Positions 1-11,079 of a stretch of DNA of 35,329 nucleotides are shown one piece after another. Under the pieces are notes generated by a model. The model saw only the letters and a program-made list of their open reading frames with translations. It was not told where the DNA came from and did no database searches. The DNA comes from Chara braunii. Taxonomy: Eukaryota; Streptophyta; Charophyceae; Charales; Characeae. The position numbers and the translations under genes are program-made. Numbering within the stretch: position 1 is the first letter of the stretch; the number at the start of each line of letters is the position of its first letter. The stretch lies in contig BFEA01000166.1 of NCBI GenBank assembly GCA_003427395.1, positions 77,408-112,736 on the forward strand, given 5' to 3'.

Positions 1-436
1 TGGTGGGGAGCAGCACCTGCTGGAAACCGGGTCCAGCGTCCCATTGCAGTTGATACACTTTGATACAGTGTGGTACATGAGCAGTTGACGAACATTAGAC
101 AGTACCTGCCAGCATTGATTGCTCTGGTGACCAGAGGATTAACTGAGCAGGGATAGGAATGACTTGAACCGTGAGTCTGGCCCGGGATCCGAGAGGAGCC
201 ACTGGGGGGCACCAGTAGGTTCTCCTTCCATTTCCACCTGCGGGGCCTCTATTCTAATGAAAAAGCAACAGCGGTGCATCCGACTCTCGGAGCAAGCACA
301 AACTTTAGCACAAATTGTAGGCCAACCAAAGCCTTAAGACAAGAAGCGAGGCAAAACCCCGGCTTTAAGACGAGCTTTAAGACAAAGAGCAAGGAACAAA
401 GAGCCTAGGGAGCCTGCAGACTACAACATGCGAGAC
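1..436 (-). repeat. LINE A 3' UTR and shared 3' tail (partial)
   Basis: Positions 1-42 are the reverse complement of the GGGACGCTGGACCC tail module seen at 6781, 12206 and 14532; the rest of the module and the A-tail lie outside the window. Positions about 106-165 match, in reverse complement, the LINE C 3' UTR near 12121-12160 (a block reading CAATCAATGCTGGCAGG on the sense strand), so the 3' UTRs are homologous beyond the terminal tail. No ORF is present. Confidence 0.85.
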
Positions 437-2564
437 TCAGTCTGACCAGCTTACTTCTAGGGACAGTGGGTGGGGCGGGAATGGGTCCGGAAAGTCTTCT
501 GCTGGCCTCAGGGAAATACTGCAATCGATATTCAGCCAGTCCTTAAACTGTAGGCGGTAGTCCCGGGGCGGTGTTAACCCCTCATCATCAATTCCCTACC
601 CTGACCAATACACCTTTGCTACCCATCCTTCTCGATCCCCTCCCAGCCATTCCTTGGAGAATTGTGTTATCCTATCCTTTATATCTTTTGCCCTGTGGAG
701 GGTGTCAAGAGTGAGTTTGACCGACTTCCAGCGAAAGTCCAGCTCCATCTGTATGTGATTTTTAAACTGTTCTCTCCTCTTCTCGCCTTCAACACGGACT
801 TGGTCAAAAACGAAAGCGCATCGCTGCCACCATAAAACCCATAGGACTGTTCTTCTGCCCAGCTGGAACATGTTCCAGGCGAAGGTGTCATCTTGGAGAG
901 GCTAGCAGTGGCCCAAGAGGACGGCCCGCCAATCCCACGGCCATTGGTGCCCTGGAACAATCTGCCGCCACACTCTATCCCACCACCTCCAAGTTAAAAC
1001 AACTGTCGGGCACTGCAGAAAAATATGTTCTATTGTTTCCGCTCGCTGCTTCGGGGGGAAAACCGTCATGCAACGTGAGCACCACGGTAGGGCCCGGCCC
1101 TGTTGTTCCAGCTGGGTGTGATCTATCAGCCAATCATTTGTTGGCAGGCAGCGATGCAGGATCTGCCACTGAAGTGATGTGATCTTTGCCGGTTTGTACT
1201 TAGTGTCTTTGAACCACCGAATTGGTGCACGGAGCTGTCGGTCCACGTTGAGGTGTCTCTGCCATCTATCCATCACGACTTCTTTTAGGCGGCGTTTGGT
1301 TATGATTTTCCTGTAAGTTGCTTTTACAGAAGGTCCGCCAAGGTGGTGGAGGAGGATTGCCCTGGTGTGTGACGCTCCTTATGAGACCAGATCCATTCCT
1401 GCGGATCCAGAGGCAGGTCTTGTATGGCTAGCTCCGGCACAAACGCCCTCCGGTTCTCTCCTTCGCCAATGATCCTCACTCTATACAGAGTCACTTTGGA
1501 CTCCCATTGGAAAGGATCTCGGCTCCCTACTAGTAGTCCGTTCTCCTTTACCTGAAACCACTCTACCAGCACCTCCCCTCCTCTGGTCGGACTTGATGCA
1601 CATAGCCAACCTTAACCCGTTCCCCGTCCCTAGAGACCCAGTCCTCTTCTTGCAGCCGTGGCCCTCTGCGCAGGATAATCCGCCACCCCACTGGGAGGGC
1701 TTCGGTGATCTCCTCAAGCGCGGTGTCAACCTTATGACAATATCTCAGACGCTCCCTCATCGCCCCCGGGGGGTCAGAGCTGCAGTAGATCTGACTCTGA
1801 CCATTGGTAATCCAGCGATTTCCAAAGAGGGGCTGCCGTGCTACCTCCTCCCACCTGCTCGGGGGTGGGCGGGACGGGGGGGGGAGTCTTCTCCATGTCT
1901 TCAGCAGTCGAGGCCAGAAATCGTCCCCCCTTCTCTCTCCCCCTCGGGGGTAACGCGGTACCCGCCAATATCGGTCATCCAACCACTGAAGCGGGTGGAC
2001 TGTGGGGGGGGCCTCTAGGGCCAAGCGAGCTAGCTGATGAAGGGCGAGGGGTCTCCACGTCAGCGAGCTCATGAAGATAAGCCTCACGATCCATTGCAGG
2101 CTGAGGGTCTGCATCTGAGTGAGGGGGTCTAATATGCCAAGCCCCCCTTGTGTCTTGGGTTGGATAACCGAGTCCCACGCAACCCGGCTAATGGCGTGGG
2201 GGGTTTCGCTATCCCCTCTCCAAAGGTGCGCTGCCACCTTTCTTTTCAGGGACTTGAGGGCCCCTTCGCTTAGTGGCCAGAGAACAGCCTTGTACCATAG
2301 AGATGCCAGGACCACGTTATTAATGATCAATGCCCGTCCGAAAAGTAACGTATTCTTGTGGTTCCATTGAAGGAGCTTAGCAAGGGCCGAGGCTGAGATC
2401 CATTCATCGTTCTCTGGGGGTCTTCCTTCTGCAGACATCTTGATCCCTAGTACCCGGATTGGGGTCTCCTGGGGTACCCATGTAATCTGCTGCCTTTCAC
2501 GGGGGCGGCCCCCTTGGTGATGGAGCCACCAGCCCAGCGTTTTTTGACCCCAATTGACAGCCAT
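437..2564 (-). pseudogene. LINE A ORF2 C-terminal part (connection region, zf-RVT zinc domain, C-terminal tail)
   Basis: Three frames must be joined: 1563-2564, 1324-1572 and then the frame running 1276-437. The first block continues after the RT thumb (GRALIINNVVLASLWYKA, then AHLWRGDSE and GGLGILDP). The zf-RVT block at 902-1276 has LQWQILHRCLPTNDW, then PWCSRC and EHIFLQCP, giving the Cys-X2-Cys ... His-X4-Cys ligand set. In-frame TAG codons at 902-904 and 596-598 interrupt the same frame, which otherwise runs on through DYRLQFKDW and the conserved EDFPDPFPP motif to a TGA at 437-439. zf-RVT is typical of plant LINE ORF2 and is thought to bind nucleic acid. Nothing here is functional. Confidence 0.88.
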
Positions 2565-4094
2565 GTCAGAGAGGGTACAAAATCCATTAGTTTCTGAATT
2601 TCCTCAATGTTTTTTAATGTGGCCGCGACCATGATTGTCAGGTCATCTGCGAACAAAGAGCACACCGGGATTGCATCCTCTGGGATGCCCGCGATCCTAA
2701 TCCTCTCCAGATCCTTGCTATGTCGAAGATCGGCAGCCAATGCTTCCATTACGATAATGAAGAGGAAAGGGGCGATAGGGTCGCCCTGTCTCACAGAGCG
2801 CTGCAACTTTATTTCCGGGGCCAGGGACCCGTTAATCTGCACCCTCCTAGTTGCGTTCCGGTGTAAGATGTTTATCCACAGTTGAAAATCCGTGCCGAAG
2901 TTCATGCGTTCTAGGCATCTATCTAGGAATAACCAGTCAACATGGTCGTATGTTTTTTCAAAGTCGATGAAGATGAAGGCAGCATTGCTCTTGGATTGCT
3001 GAGCCAAGCTGATAATCTCATTAATCAACAGTATGTTTTCCTGGATATTCCTATTACGGAGAAAACCGGTCTGGGCCGGGTGGATAAGACCCTCAATCAC
3101 GTCGATTAATCTGTTCGCCAGTGCCTTAGACAACATCTTGTAGACCACTGTCAGCAGAGTGATCGGTCGGTAGTTACGTATGTTCATTTTGTCACGTTTT
3201 TTGTGAATCAAGGAAAGCACCCCTTGTCCTGCCAATTCCCCCAGATCCCCTGACTCCCAGACCTAATTATAGAACGACATCAGATCGTCGCTGAGGAGGG
3301 GCCACATGGTTTCCCAAAATTCTTTTGGGAACCCATCTTTTCTCCTCATCCATTTGCATGAGTGTCGTCCAGATTTCGTCCTTAGTGATGCGGCAGTCTA
3401 GTTTGTCCTTCTGCGAGGGGGAGAGGTGGTTTTCTATTGGGCGCAAGAAGTCGTCAATCTCTAGCCGACGGTCGGCCTCTGGCTGTGGAGGAGCGTGAGA
3501 GGCGAACAGGTCCTGATAGAAGGATCTTGCGATCCGTATGCTATGGGCTGTGGTTGGGGCCAGTTCATTAGTCGCGGGGTCTATAAGCGCCTCGATCGTG
3601 GTGCGGTGTGCTCTCATTGAAACCATGTTGAAGAACTGTGAGTCCATGGTGCCTTCGGTGGTCCATTGTTTTAACTTGCCTCGGATTCTGATTCCTTGCC
3701 ATCTCTGTGTTGCGATTTGTAAGAGTTGGTCCCGCAGTCCTTGTATCGTCACGATATGGTCGCACGAGTTGTCCTGGTTTACCAGGCTGTGGAGCTGTCT
3801 GTGGATGTCCCTTTCTTGTGCATTTCGTCTGGCCGCTACAAGTTTTGAGTAGTCCTTACATTTCTTTGCTAAAAAGAACAGTCCGTTAGTGAACCATCTT
3901 ACCTTGGAATCAAAAAGCGGTCCTTGGTCTCGCCAGTATCCCCATACATCTCGGATGTATGCTCGAAAGGAGTCGTCTTTAAGTAAGGATGTATTGAGTT
4001 TATAGTACCCAGGCCCCTGGTCCGGCCGCTTGCGAAATAAGAATACTGCACCGCATGAACAGTGGTCCAGCCCAGGGTGAGGGCTCAGTGGCAA
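2565..4094 (-). pseudogene. LINE A ORF2 linker and reverse transcriptase domain
   Basis: The RT lies at about 2580-3265: NIRNYRPITLL (fingers), FIDFEKTYDHVDW (motif A with its catalytic Asp), RQGDPIAPFLF (motif B) and FADD (motif C, 2642-2653). The catalytic residues are all present. The upstream linker (3267-4094) is in another frame; it begins inside the last endonuclease motif (GLDH) and ends at KDEIWTTLMQM. A frameshift lies near 3320-3340, an in-frame TAG at 3263-3265, and another frameshift near 2565, where the match moves to the VNWGQKTLGWW block. The enzyme would have made cDNA at a nicked target (target-primed reverse transcription). The copy is broken outside its active site. Confidence 0.88.
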
Positions 4095-4715
4095 AATTAC
4101 TATGCGCTTAAAAAAAAAATTATTTCTTCTGATATTAAAATTAAGTCCATACGTGATTTTGAATGCCTTGTCGGGTTATTGGTGCGAAAGCACGTATAGG
4201 CTCTCTCCGTCGGGTGCAGATACCGATGTGCATCCACCAGACTGAGTGTGCCACAAAGACCCGCTATTAGTTTTTCATCCTCCTCTATGTACGGCGGGCA
4301 GGGGGATTGGATTTTCCACCTATCCGTCCATCTGTCCGGTGTCGCATTGAAGTCTCCTCGATCACTGGCGGGACACCCTGTGGTACTAAAGTTGTGAGGT
4401 GTGTGAAAAGACGTTCTTTGTCGGCTGTTGTGTTGGGGGCATAGATGCAAAAAATGCATATTGACTCGAGCTCCAGCATCCCCAAAACTGACACCCACCT
4501 CCCCTGTTCCTCGTCCACCGTCCAGTTAACCACCTCGAGACGGGATTCCGGTGGTACCCAGATTGCTGTCCCCGCCGAACCCGGAGTGATTGTATGAGCC
4601 CTATACGCCTGGTATGGCCAGACCGTTTTATGGGCCCTGTGGTGCTCCAGTTTATCCATTAGGTGTGTTTCCTGGATACAGACGACGTCCGGCTAGGATG
4701 CCCTCACGAATCTGC
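4095..4715 (-). pseudogene. LINE A ORF2 apurinic-type endonuclease (EEP) domain, N-terminally truncated
   Basis: The conserved Glu motif reads CIQETHL at about 4665-4685 and the metal-binding GDFNAT motif lies near 4345-4365. Two frames are needed (4285-4659, then 4100-4498), and a third frame supplies the final Asp-His (GLDH, near 4050). A TAG sits just before PDVVCIQETH, near 4694. An A9 run at about 4110 is the likely site of the last frameshift. The EEP domain nicks target DNA for LINE insertion. The first strand of the fold, which carries the NVNG motif, is missing. Confidence 0.82.
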
Positions 4716-4729
4716 AACTTCTAAAAATT

Positions 4730-4741
4730 AAAGCGGGGGAC
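4730..4741. repeat. Target-site duplication, left copy, of LINE B
   Basis: AAAGCGGGGGAC here is repeated exactly at 6941-6952, directly after LINE B's A-rich tail. This is the expected product of target-primed reverse transcription and defines the insertion borders. The A's adjoining the A-tail make the exact length ambiguous by a base or two. Confidence 0.85.
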
Positions 4742-6585
4742 TGGACCCTATCACTCAAAAAAGAGCACTCTCCATTCAGTGGATACTAAGGTTGCTAGTC
4801 AATCCAAACGTGCCCTGGTCAGAACTAGCTTGGGAGCAAAAATCACGGCTAGCTCCTTTAACCCCTGAGGGAACAGACCCGATGATATGGCTAGAAAATC
4901 GTTACTGGTCAATTCCAAAACGCAGAATACAGACCTCAACGCAAGAAAATAACCCACATCGTTGAGCATCAAGAGCAGATTTAAAAAATGACCCCTTTTG
5001 GAAGGATCTAATACGGACTTGGCGCAAGCTACCACTTCCAGACAAAGTACCCCCAAATCGGTGGGAAGAAGTATGTCAACAACCTTTATTCAACAATAGA
5101 TGGATCACCGACTCTCGGGGGAGAATGCTTCACTGAATGGATTCCCGCTGGAAGGGTTGGATAAGAAAAGGAATACTTAGGATTGAGGATATCTGAAACC
5201 CAGAGATTCGGGACTGGCACCCTCTCCCAGACCTCAAATCCAGCCTGCACTATTGTAGGAAGACAGGAGAGGCCCTGGAGAGAATAATTGACTTTATTCC
5301 CCTAGAGTGGGTAAAGATCCTGAAGAAAGGGCCACAAATCAAGGAAGGGGATTGGGTGGGCATCCAAGGGGATTCACAGTTAATTGGAAATGTAATAATG
5401 GTAAATGCAGATGGGGCCATTCTTATCTCCTTGTTCTCGCTCACACATGACAATAAGATTAAGGAAAGTCAATCAAAGGAAACCAAATGGGTCACAACAG
5501 AGAAAGTGTTCAGGATTAGAGTCTTAAGGTGCAAAGATCACTGGCTAGCCTTTAGACCATCCTGTGCGATTAATAAATTGGCCTTAGACCCGACAACCTG
5601 GATATGGACGGTCCCCATGGGGAGAAGAGGAAAATGCAGCCGCTCTCTTCACACACTAACAGTAAAATCAACCTACCGGATGCTAAGACCAAGGTTGAAC
5701 CTGAAAGATAGAGTGGAAGCAAGATGGATAAATCAACTGAATGTCAGTAAGGATGAATTAAGAAATATCAAATGGTTCAAAACGATAAAGAGCAAGCTGG
5801 CTAATATCGCCTCACTACAATGGCAGATAAATCACCGATGTCTTCCAACTAATGATTGGATCATCGATAGATCCACTCTTGAGCAGAGAGGGGTTGCTTT
5901 ACCTTGGTGTAAACTGCGCTGCTCAACTTTTCCAGCTAGGAAGATTCCGAAAACCATTGAACACATCTTTCTGCAATGTCCAGGTGCAGTCTGGCTGTGG
6001 CGCTGGTGGGATAGGATCTGGACCAATATTAACCCATCTCACACCTGGCCGTGGAAGTGGAAAGCACTTTTGTGTGAAACCTGGTTTCCGGAGCATTTTG
6101 ATGAATTTTCTCACAATTTATTTGTAAATGGAAGACGAGCAATTATTTGGGCCCTATGGAGGCGCAAATGCACTTTTGAAATGGAGGGAGCAAGGCTGGA
6201 AGAACCAAAATTTACAGATTCAATTAAAATGCAAGTGCAGACAGTCATCTCAGCTCAATGGGATAAATTAAAAGAAAAGATTAATTTTCTATCCTCAGAA
6301 AAAAAAATCCAACAACATATAAAACAGTTCAGTGGTGCATGGCTAGGGGGGCCTCGAGGGGGTAAGATAGGGGAGATTAAAAGGAGCAGAAAAAGGGGGG
6401 GAAACCTGGATGGACAAAAACGAGAAGTCCAGAAGGACTGCCGTCTGATTTTTCATGAGTGGACAAGTGTAGACCCCGTTGTACCCCTGCGTCCCCTTTC
6501 AGAATTCCCTGATCCCTTCCCTCCCTCATCCTTAAGCCTGGTTCCTCTGAGCTGGTATGATCGCGAGCAGGAAGACAGGGATTGA
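4742..6585 (+). pseudogene. LINE B ORF2 C-terminal fragment with zf-RVT domain
   Basis: One frame carries the whole fragment. TGA stops at 4963-4965, 5134-5136 and 5194-5196 break it; after them it is open from about 5197 to 6585. By alignment with LINE C the third replaces a Trp codon (EDI-stop versus YDIWDKE). The zinc domain has LQWQINHRCLPTNDW, PWCKLRC and EHIFLQCP. The first Cys pair is spaced Cys-X3-Cys here, against Cys-X2-Cys in LINEs A and C, which may be a one-codon insertion. The C-terminus has FHEWTSVDP and SEFPDPFPP. Endonuclease and RT are absent because of 5' truncation, so no mobility is possible. Confidence 0.9.
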
Positions 6586-6940
6586 AAGTCAGGTTTATGA
6601 AATCCTTTTAGGATTTGCAATAAGGCAGAACTTCCCAGAAATTTCCCTCTTTTTACTTCAAAAGATGAAAGAGGTAGTACTGCTAGGAACATCATGGTTA
6701 TCTGGCGGTCATTTTATGGCTGAAGAGGCAGCTCTTACTGTTCTCATCAATTTCATCTTACATCAACATCAATTGTATGAGGGACGCTGGACCCGTTTTC
6801 CAGCAGGTGTAGCTCCTTACCAGTAGATGGAGCCTCCTCGACTGTGCTAGCGGTGCCTGCTCTTATCAGCACCGCTAGCAACCGCTCGGGTTGTTAAAAA
6901 AGAAAAAAAGAAAAAAAGAAAAAAAAAAGAAAAAAAAAAA
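6586..6940 (+). repeat. LINE B 3' UTR, 3' tail hairpin module and A-rich tail
   Basis: The tail module starts at 6781 with GGGACGCTGGACCC. A first hairpin pairs GCTGGA with TCCAGC around a 7-nt loop. A second pairs TGCTAGCGGTGC (6845-6856) perfectly with GCACCGCTAGCA (6869-6880) around CTGCTCTTATCA. The A-rich tail (6895-6940) has G interruptions. A 3' hairpin just before the A-tail is the kind of structure that some LINE reverse transcriptases recognise in their own RNA; that role here is inferred. Confidence 0.85.
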
Positions 6941-6952
6941 AAAGCGGGGGAC
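6941..6952. repeat. Target-site duplication, right copy, of LINE B
   Basis: Exact match to 4730-4741, directly after the A-rich tail of LINE B. Confidence 0.85.
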
Positions 6953-7092
6953 CTGTGGACGGCCACAGATATCAGTTCTTTCTTAGTAAAGCTGCTCAGA
7001 AGCGGCACACTGCAAAATGGCAGCCTACTGGACACGGAGAAGTGACTTTCCATGTAGAGACACACATGGTGGGGAAGTAGCTCAGCACAATT
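6953..7092 (+). other. LINE C 5' leader or pre-insertion flank
   Basis: 140 bp between LINE B's right duplication and the LINE C ORF2 start. It may be LINE C sequence upstream of ORF2 or older host DNA. It has no ORF1-like reading and no recognisable promoter. Confidence 0.3.
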
Positions 7093-7967
7093 ATGATGAA
7101 TACAGTGGAAGCACTTTACGGCAGAGACAAGGCTTGGAAAGTTTGCAAACGACAGACCGACCTTGACCTACGTTCCTTGAATGTCAACGGCGTGGCCTCA
7201 GCAAAACAAACCAAAAGAGAAGCAATCATGGATCAACTCAAAGGCCTGGGGTGGAAGGTAGGAAATGCCCAGATGTAGTGTGCTTACAAGAAACCCACCT
7301 CATGGATAACCCAGACCACAATAACATACACAAAGGGCTTTGGCCCCATCAAGCTTTTAGGGCATATGCCCCCCGGCCGGGGAGCGCAGGAGTAGCCATG
7401 TGGCTCCCCCCCGACACGCGGGTGGAGATGCTGAACTGGGCAGCGGACCAAGAGGAGGGCAGGTGGATTTACCTATTGGCCATGCTGGAAATAAAAGTTG
7501 TTTGTATGTTGAATATATATGCCCCCAATGACCCCACACAACGCCAGCGCTTCTTCGAATCTCTAAAAGCTAAACTGCCAACCGATATCCCTGTACTTCT
7601 AGTGGGCGATTTCAACGTTGCCCCTGATAGAGGGCTAGACAGGGGGAAAATCCCCACACCGTGCCCCACTTACATACAAAATGATGAAAAAAACATAGCG
7701 GAACTCGCACATTCCCTCAATCTCTTCAACACCTTCAGGAGACAATTTCCAACCGATTGCCGTTTTACATGCTTTCGTAAGAACGGCACGGAGAGATCGA
7801 CGAGATCCCGAATTGACCTCATCCTAATCTCAGAAGAAATACAAGGAGCTCTACAAATCGCTGAGATCTTCCCACGCAGCCCCTACCCGGACCTGGACCA
7901 TGCAATGTGTGTTGCTATCCTTTCGTTTTGGAAAAAACGGACCAGGGAAGGGGCTTTTATAAGCTAA
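7093..7967 (+). pseudogene. LINE C ORF2 endonuclease (EEP) domain
   Basis: Starts MMNTVEALYGRDKAW; the first catalytic motif follows as DLDLRSLNVNG. A frame change near 7251-7278 leads to CLQETHLMDN (catalytic Glu), then AMWLPPDTR, YAPNDP, GDFNVAPD (about 7603-7626), RIDLILISEE and PDLDHAM (final Asp-His, about 7890-7905). All signature motifs are visible, so only the frameshifts break it. The 3' frame change lies near an A6 run at about 7931. The domain nicks the chromosomal target strand to prime reverse transcription. The ATG at 7093 is the first in frame but may not be the native start. Confidence 0.85.
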
Positions 7968-8445
7968 ACACCTCTCATTTGACCATCGACCGCTTCAAAG
8001 TGTATCTTAAAGATGTCTGGTCCTTCTGGCAAGAACAGAGAGACCAGATAGACGACTATATTGTATGGTTCAACAACGGCCTGGCATTCCTAAGCCGCAA
8101 GTGCAATGAATACCCAAAACTCCTAGCCAGCAAACGCCATGCCGAGGAGGTGAATCTCCTACATAATCTACAACAGCTGCAACAACAAGGGGAGGATACC
8201 ACAAACACATCACAACTAGCCGAGATTGCTAACAACATCAAAAACCTGGAAGCACGCCTGCTAGGATATATGGAAAATCGTTGGCAAGGAGCTAGGATCC
8301 GGGGAAAACTCTCGAGGCATAATACAGAAGGGGCAATGGACGCACGGTTCTTCGCAATGGTCAGAGCAAAGGCTGGTAGAACAGTAATAGAGGCATCATG
8401 GTCCCCTGCATACTTCTACGGCAACCTGCACCCGAATAACAAGGG
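7968..8445 (+). pseudogene. LINE C ORF2 linker between endonuclease and RT
   Basis: The frame at 7907-8473 reads GRGFYKLNTSHL, DVWSFWQEQ, WFNNGLAFLSRKC and RWQGARIRGKLSRHNTEGAMDARFF, matching the LINE A linker block by block. A glutamine-rich stretch (LQQLQQQGED, 8165-8200) has no counterpart in LINE A. A frame change between about 8400 and 8445 shifts the match to RDFYQDLFTSE, which leads into the RT frame. Confidence 0.8.
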
Positions 8446-9690
8446 ACTTCTACCAGGACCTCTTCACTTCTGAATGTGGTAATATACCCAACGCACAACG
8501 GATGGAGGAAATAGATGAATTTATGTTCCCGCTAGAAAAAGCCTTGAATGAACACCAGAGAGATATCCTGGAAAAACCCCTGTCCAAAGACGAAGTATGG
8601 ACGACATTACAACAAATGGAAGACGATAAAACCACGGGAGTAGATGGGCTGCCCAAGGAATTTTGGGCAGCCATGTGGACAGTCCTCTCACAAGATCTTA
8701 TGGACCATTACCGGGAAGTCTCAGCAACGGGTCAGACAAGAGAAATTGTGAGTCAGGGGGTGTTGACGCTCTTGTACAAGAACGGGGAAAGGACCAACAT
8801 TAGAAATTACAGACCCATCACCCTACTCACGGTAGTATACAAACTAACGGCTAAAGCCCTTGCCAATCGCATGCTACCTGTCATGCCTATCATCATATAT
8901 CCAAACCAAACTGATTTTATTCAAGGAAGGAACATCCAAGATGATGTCCTCCTGGTAAATAAAATAATCAAGCTAACAAGGCAATCCAAGAACAACGCAA
9001 CAATTATCTTCATCGACTTCGAGAAGTCATACGACCACATGGACTGGCTGTTCCTTGACAAATGTCTGGAGAAACTCAACTTCGGACCGGTCTTTAGGCG
9101 TTGGGTGAGGATTCTTCACTCAAATGCAACGACTAGAGTCATGGTGAACGGTAGCCTGGCTCCGCCTATCGGACTCCAAAGGTCAGTCAGGCAAGGAGAC
9201 CCCCTAGCCCCGTACTTGTTTGTCATAGTTATGGAGGCATTGGCAGCCAACCTAAGAAACACAAGGACATTCTAAGAATACAGGTATCTTCGATACCTCA
9301 GGAAGCAATCCCAGTTTGCTCCCTCTTCGCAGATGATCTCACACTAATGACAGAAGCCTCCCACGAAGCGATGGCAGAAGTTCAATACATGATGGACCGC
9401 TTCTGTAGACTGGCAGATATGAAGGTCAATTGGGGCAACAAAACCCAGGGATGGTGGATACACCACCAAGGAGTGAGACATCCCCAGAAGAGCCTAGAAT
9501 CAAATGGATACCGAAGGAAGCCTCGATCAGGGTTTCGGGGGTGCTCACGTCAGCAAAGGGGAGACCGATTACTAATAATGAATGGATCTTTGACCCGACC
9601 CAAGAAAAGATGGCACTATGGAAGAACACACATACCTCGCTGATAGGGCGCTCTCTAATCATAAATAATGTGATCCTCGCGTCCTTGTGA
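8446..9690 (+). pseudogene. LINE C ORF2 reverse transcriptase domain
   Basis: RT motifs in order: KTTGVDGLPKEFW, NIRNYRPITLL, FIDFEKSYDHMDW (motif A, catalytic Asp kept), RQGDPLAPYLF (motif B) and FADD at 9326-9337 (motif C), then KVNWGNKTQGWW and GRSLIINNVILASL (thumb). Frames change near 9260-9275, between motif B and motif C, and again near 9470. A TGA at 9688-9690 stands where LINEs A and E have Trp (ASLWYK), a simple TGG to TGA change. The catalytic residues are intact but the protein cannot be made as one chain. Confidence 0.88.
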
Positions 9691-10944
9691 TACAAATCAG
9701 CTATCTGGCCCTTGGACAAGAACGCTTTACGCCCCTTGCAGCGACAGATAGCCGCCTTCCTGTGGAGGGGGAACCACGAGGAGCCAAACATGATCAACAG
9801 AGTGGCTTGGCAATCCATTATCCATCCCAAAATAAATGGGGGCTTGGGCATAATCGATCCTACGCTGCAAACAAAGGAATTGGCCCTACAGTGGCTCAAA
9901 CGTTTGCTCTTTAGCCAAGACACCCCGTGGAAAGGGCTAACACTAGAACAGATCTCCCGCTTAGCACCACAAGCAGCGGAGGGGGGTGACCCGTTGATGT
10001 GGCTTGAAAATAGGGGGTGACCCATCCCGAGGAGAAGCGCGCAGCATCACCACCACCTTCCCCCCCCCGCCCCTTCTAGATATGCTGCCAGGGCTGACTT
10101 GCGTAACGACCCGTTCTGGCCAAACCTCCTGAGAACATGGAGAAGCCTCCCCCTGCCAGATAGAACCCCACCTGAGAGATGGGAGGAGGTGGCGCGACAA
10201 CCGCTGTTTGGAAATAGATGGATAACAGACCCGAAAGGGCAAACTCTCCATTGTATGGATTCCCCGTGGCAGGGCTGGGTTAGGCGGGGCATGACAAGAA
10301 TATATGACATTTGGGACAAGGAGCAAAGTAATTGGATCGCTCCGGACAAGCTAAGAGCGAGACTACGCAACTGTCATCGTCCGGAAGAGGCCCTGGACGC
10401 CATAATTGAGAAGATCCCTCTAGACTGGTGGAGAATCCTAAGAAAAGGTCTTACCCTTCACAAATCAGACTGGGTGGCATTGAGGGATCGTCCAAGCGAG
10501 GTGGGCAACATAGTGAACTGCGAGCCTGATGAATCGATAAGAGTAACCCTCTTCCAAATAGGCTGGAACAACGTTCTTCAAAGAACCACGCTAGAAGAAA
10601 CAATCATAAGTCGGAAAGAAGACCTGTACAGAATCAGAGTTTTCCATGAAAAGGAGCAAAAGATCGTGTATTGTCCCCAAACCCCGATCCACCTGCTAGC
10701 CCTGGACCCCGATGAATGGATATGGACGACATCGGTGGGGAAGGGTAGGAAACTCACAAGATCGCTACACGGCCTCACAGTTAAGTCGACCTATCGACTC
10801 CTAAGGCTGAGAATAAACCTTCCGGATCGGGTGGAGTCACGTTGGATGAACCACTTAAACATTGACAAGAGCAAGATGAGAAATATAAAGTGGTTCAAAA
10901 TGATCAAGGATAAACCAGCGAAAATTGCTTCGCTGCAATGACAG
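9691..10944 (+). pseudogene. LINE C ORF2 connection region, up to the insertion
   Basis: The frame continues from the RT: AAFLWRGNHEE, INRVAW and GGLGIIDPT, to a TGA at 10018-10020 followed by about 60 bp of scrambled C-rich sequence. It then resumes in frame at about 10090 with RADLRNDPFWPNLL and WEEVARQPLFGNRWI and runs to ASLQ, ended by TGA at 10939-10941 where relatives have Trp (SLQWQI). Direct continuity with 11156 across the nested insertion is plain from the alignment with LINE B. Confidence 0.85.
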
Positions 10945-11079
10945 ATTGCTGGATCTTTGGTTATTTTTGAAAATCCAAGGGACACTGGACCCGGTTTCCA
11001 GCAGGTGCATTATTGTTGCTAAAAAGGGACGCTGGACCCGATTTCCAGCAGATGCAGCTCCCCACTAATAGATTGGAGC

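Larger units (their letters stand above)
1..4729 (-). mobile_element. LINE A, plant-type non-LTR retrotransposon, 5'-truncated and decayed
   Basis: Read on the minus strand this is one LINE copy: endonuclease remnant (about 4100-4715), linker and reverse transcriptase (about 2580-4094), C-terminal zf-RVT region (437-2564), 3' UTR (43-436) and the start of the shared 3' tail (1-42), cut by the window edge. The 5' end is missing: the usual start of the endonuclease (RSLNVNG in LINE C) is absent, and homology fades around 4715-4730, where LINE B's target site begins. At least six frame changes and four in-frame stops make it dead. It is a close relative of LINEs B, C and D and clearly different from LINE E. 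Confidence 0.9.
4742..6940 (+). mobile_element. LINE B, 5'-truncated insertion with target-site duplication
   Basis: A plus-strand LINE fragment of the same family as A, C and D. It starts inside the connection region of ORF2 (LDPITQKRALSIQW) and runs through zf-RVT, the C-terminal motif, a short 3' UTR, the 3' tail module (6781-6894) and an A-rich tail interrupted by G (6895-6940). Perfect 12-bp direct repeats flank it. Because it lies between the 5' ends of LINE A (minus) and LINE C (plus), it inserted into a pre-existing head-to-head pair or into their junction. It retains a single reading frame, so it may be the youngest LINE here. Confidence 0.92.

Noticed and set aside
1-6940. LINE A and LINE B as one twin-priming inversion
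   Set aside because: LINE A on the minus strand extends through its own 3' UTR and tail, and LINE B has its own duplication and tail, so they are separate insertions.
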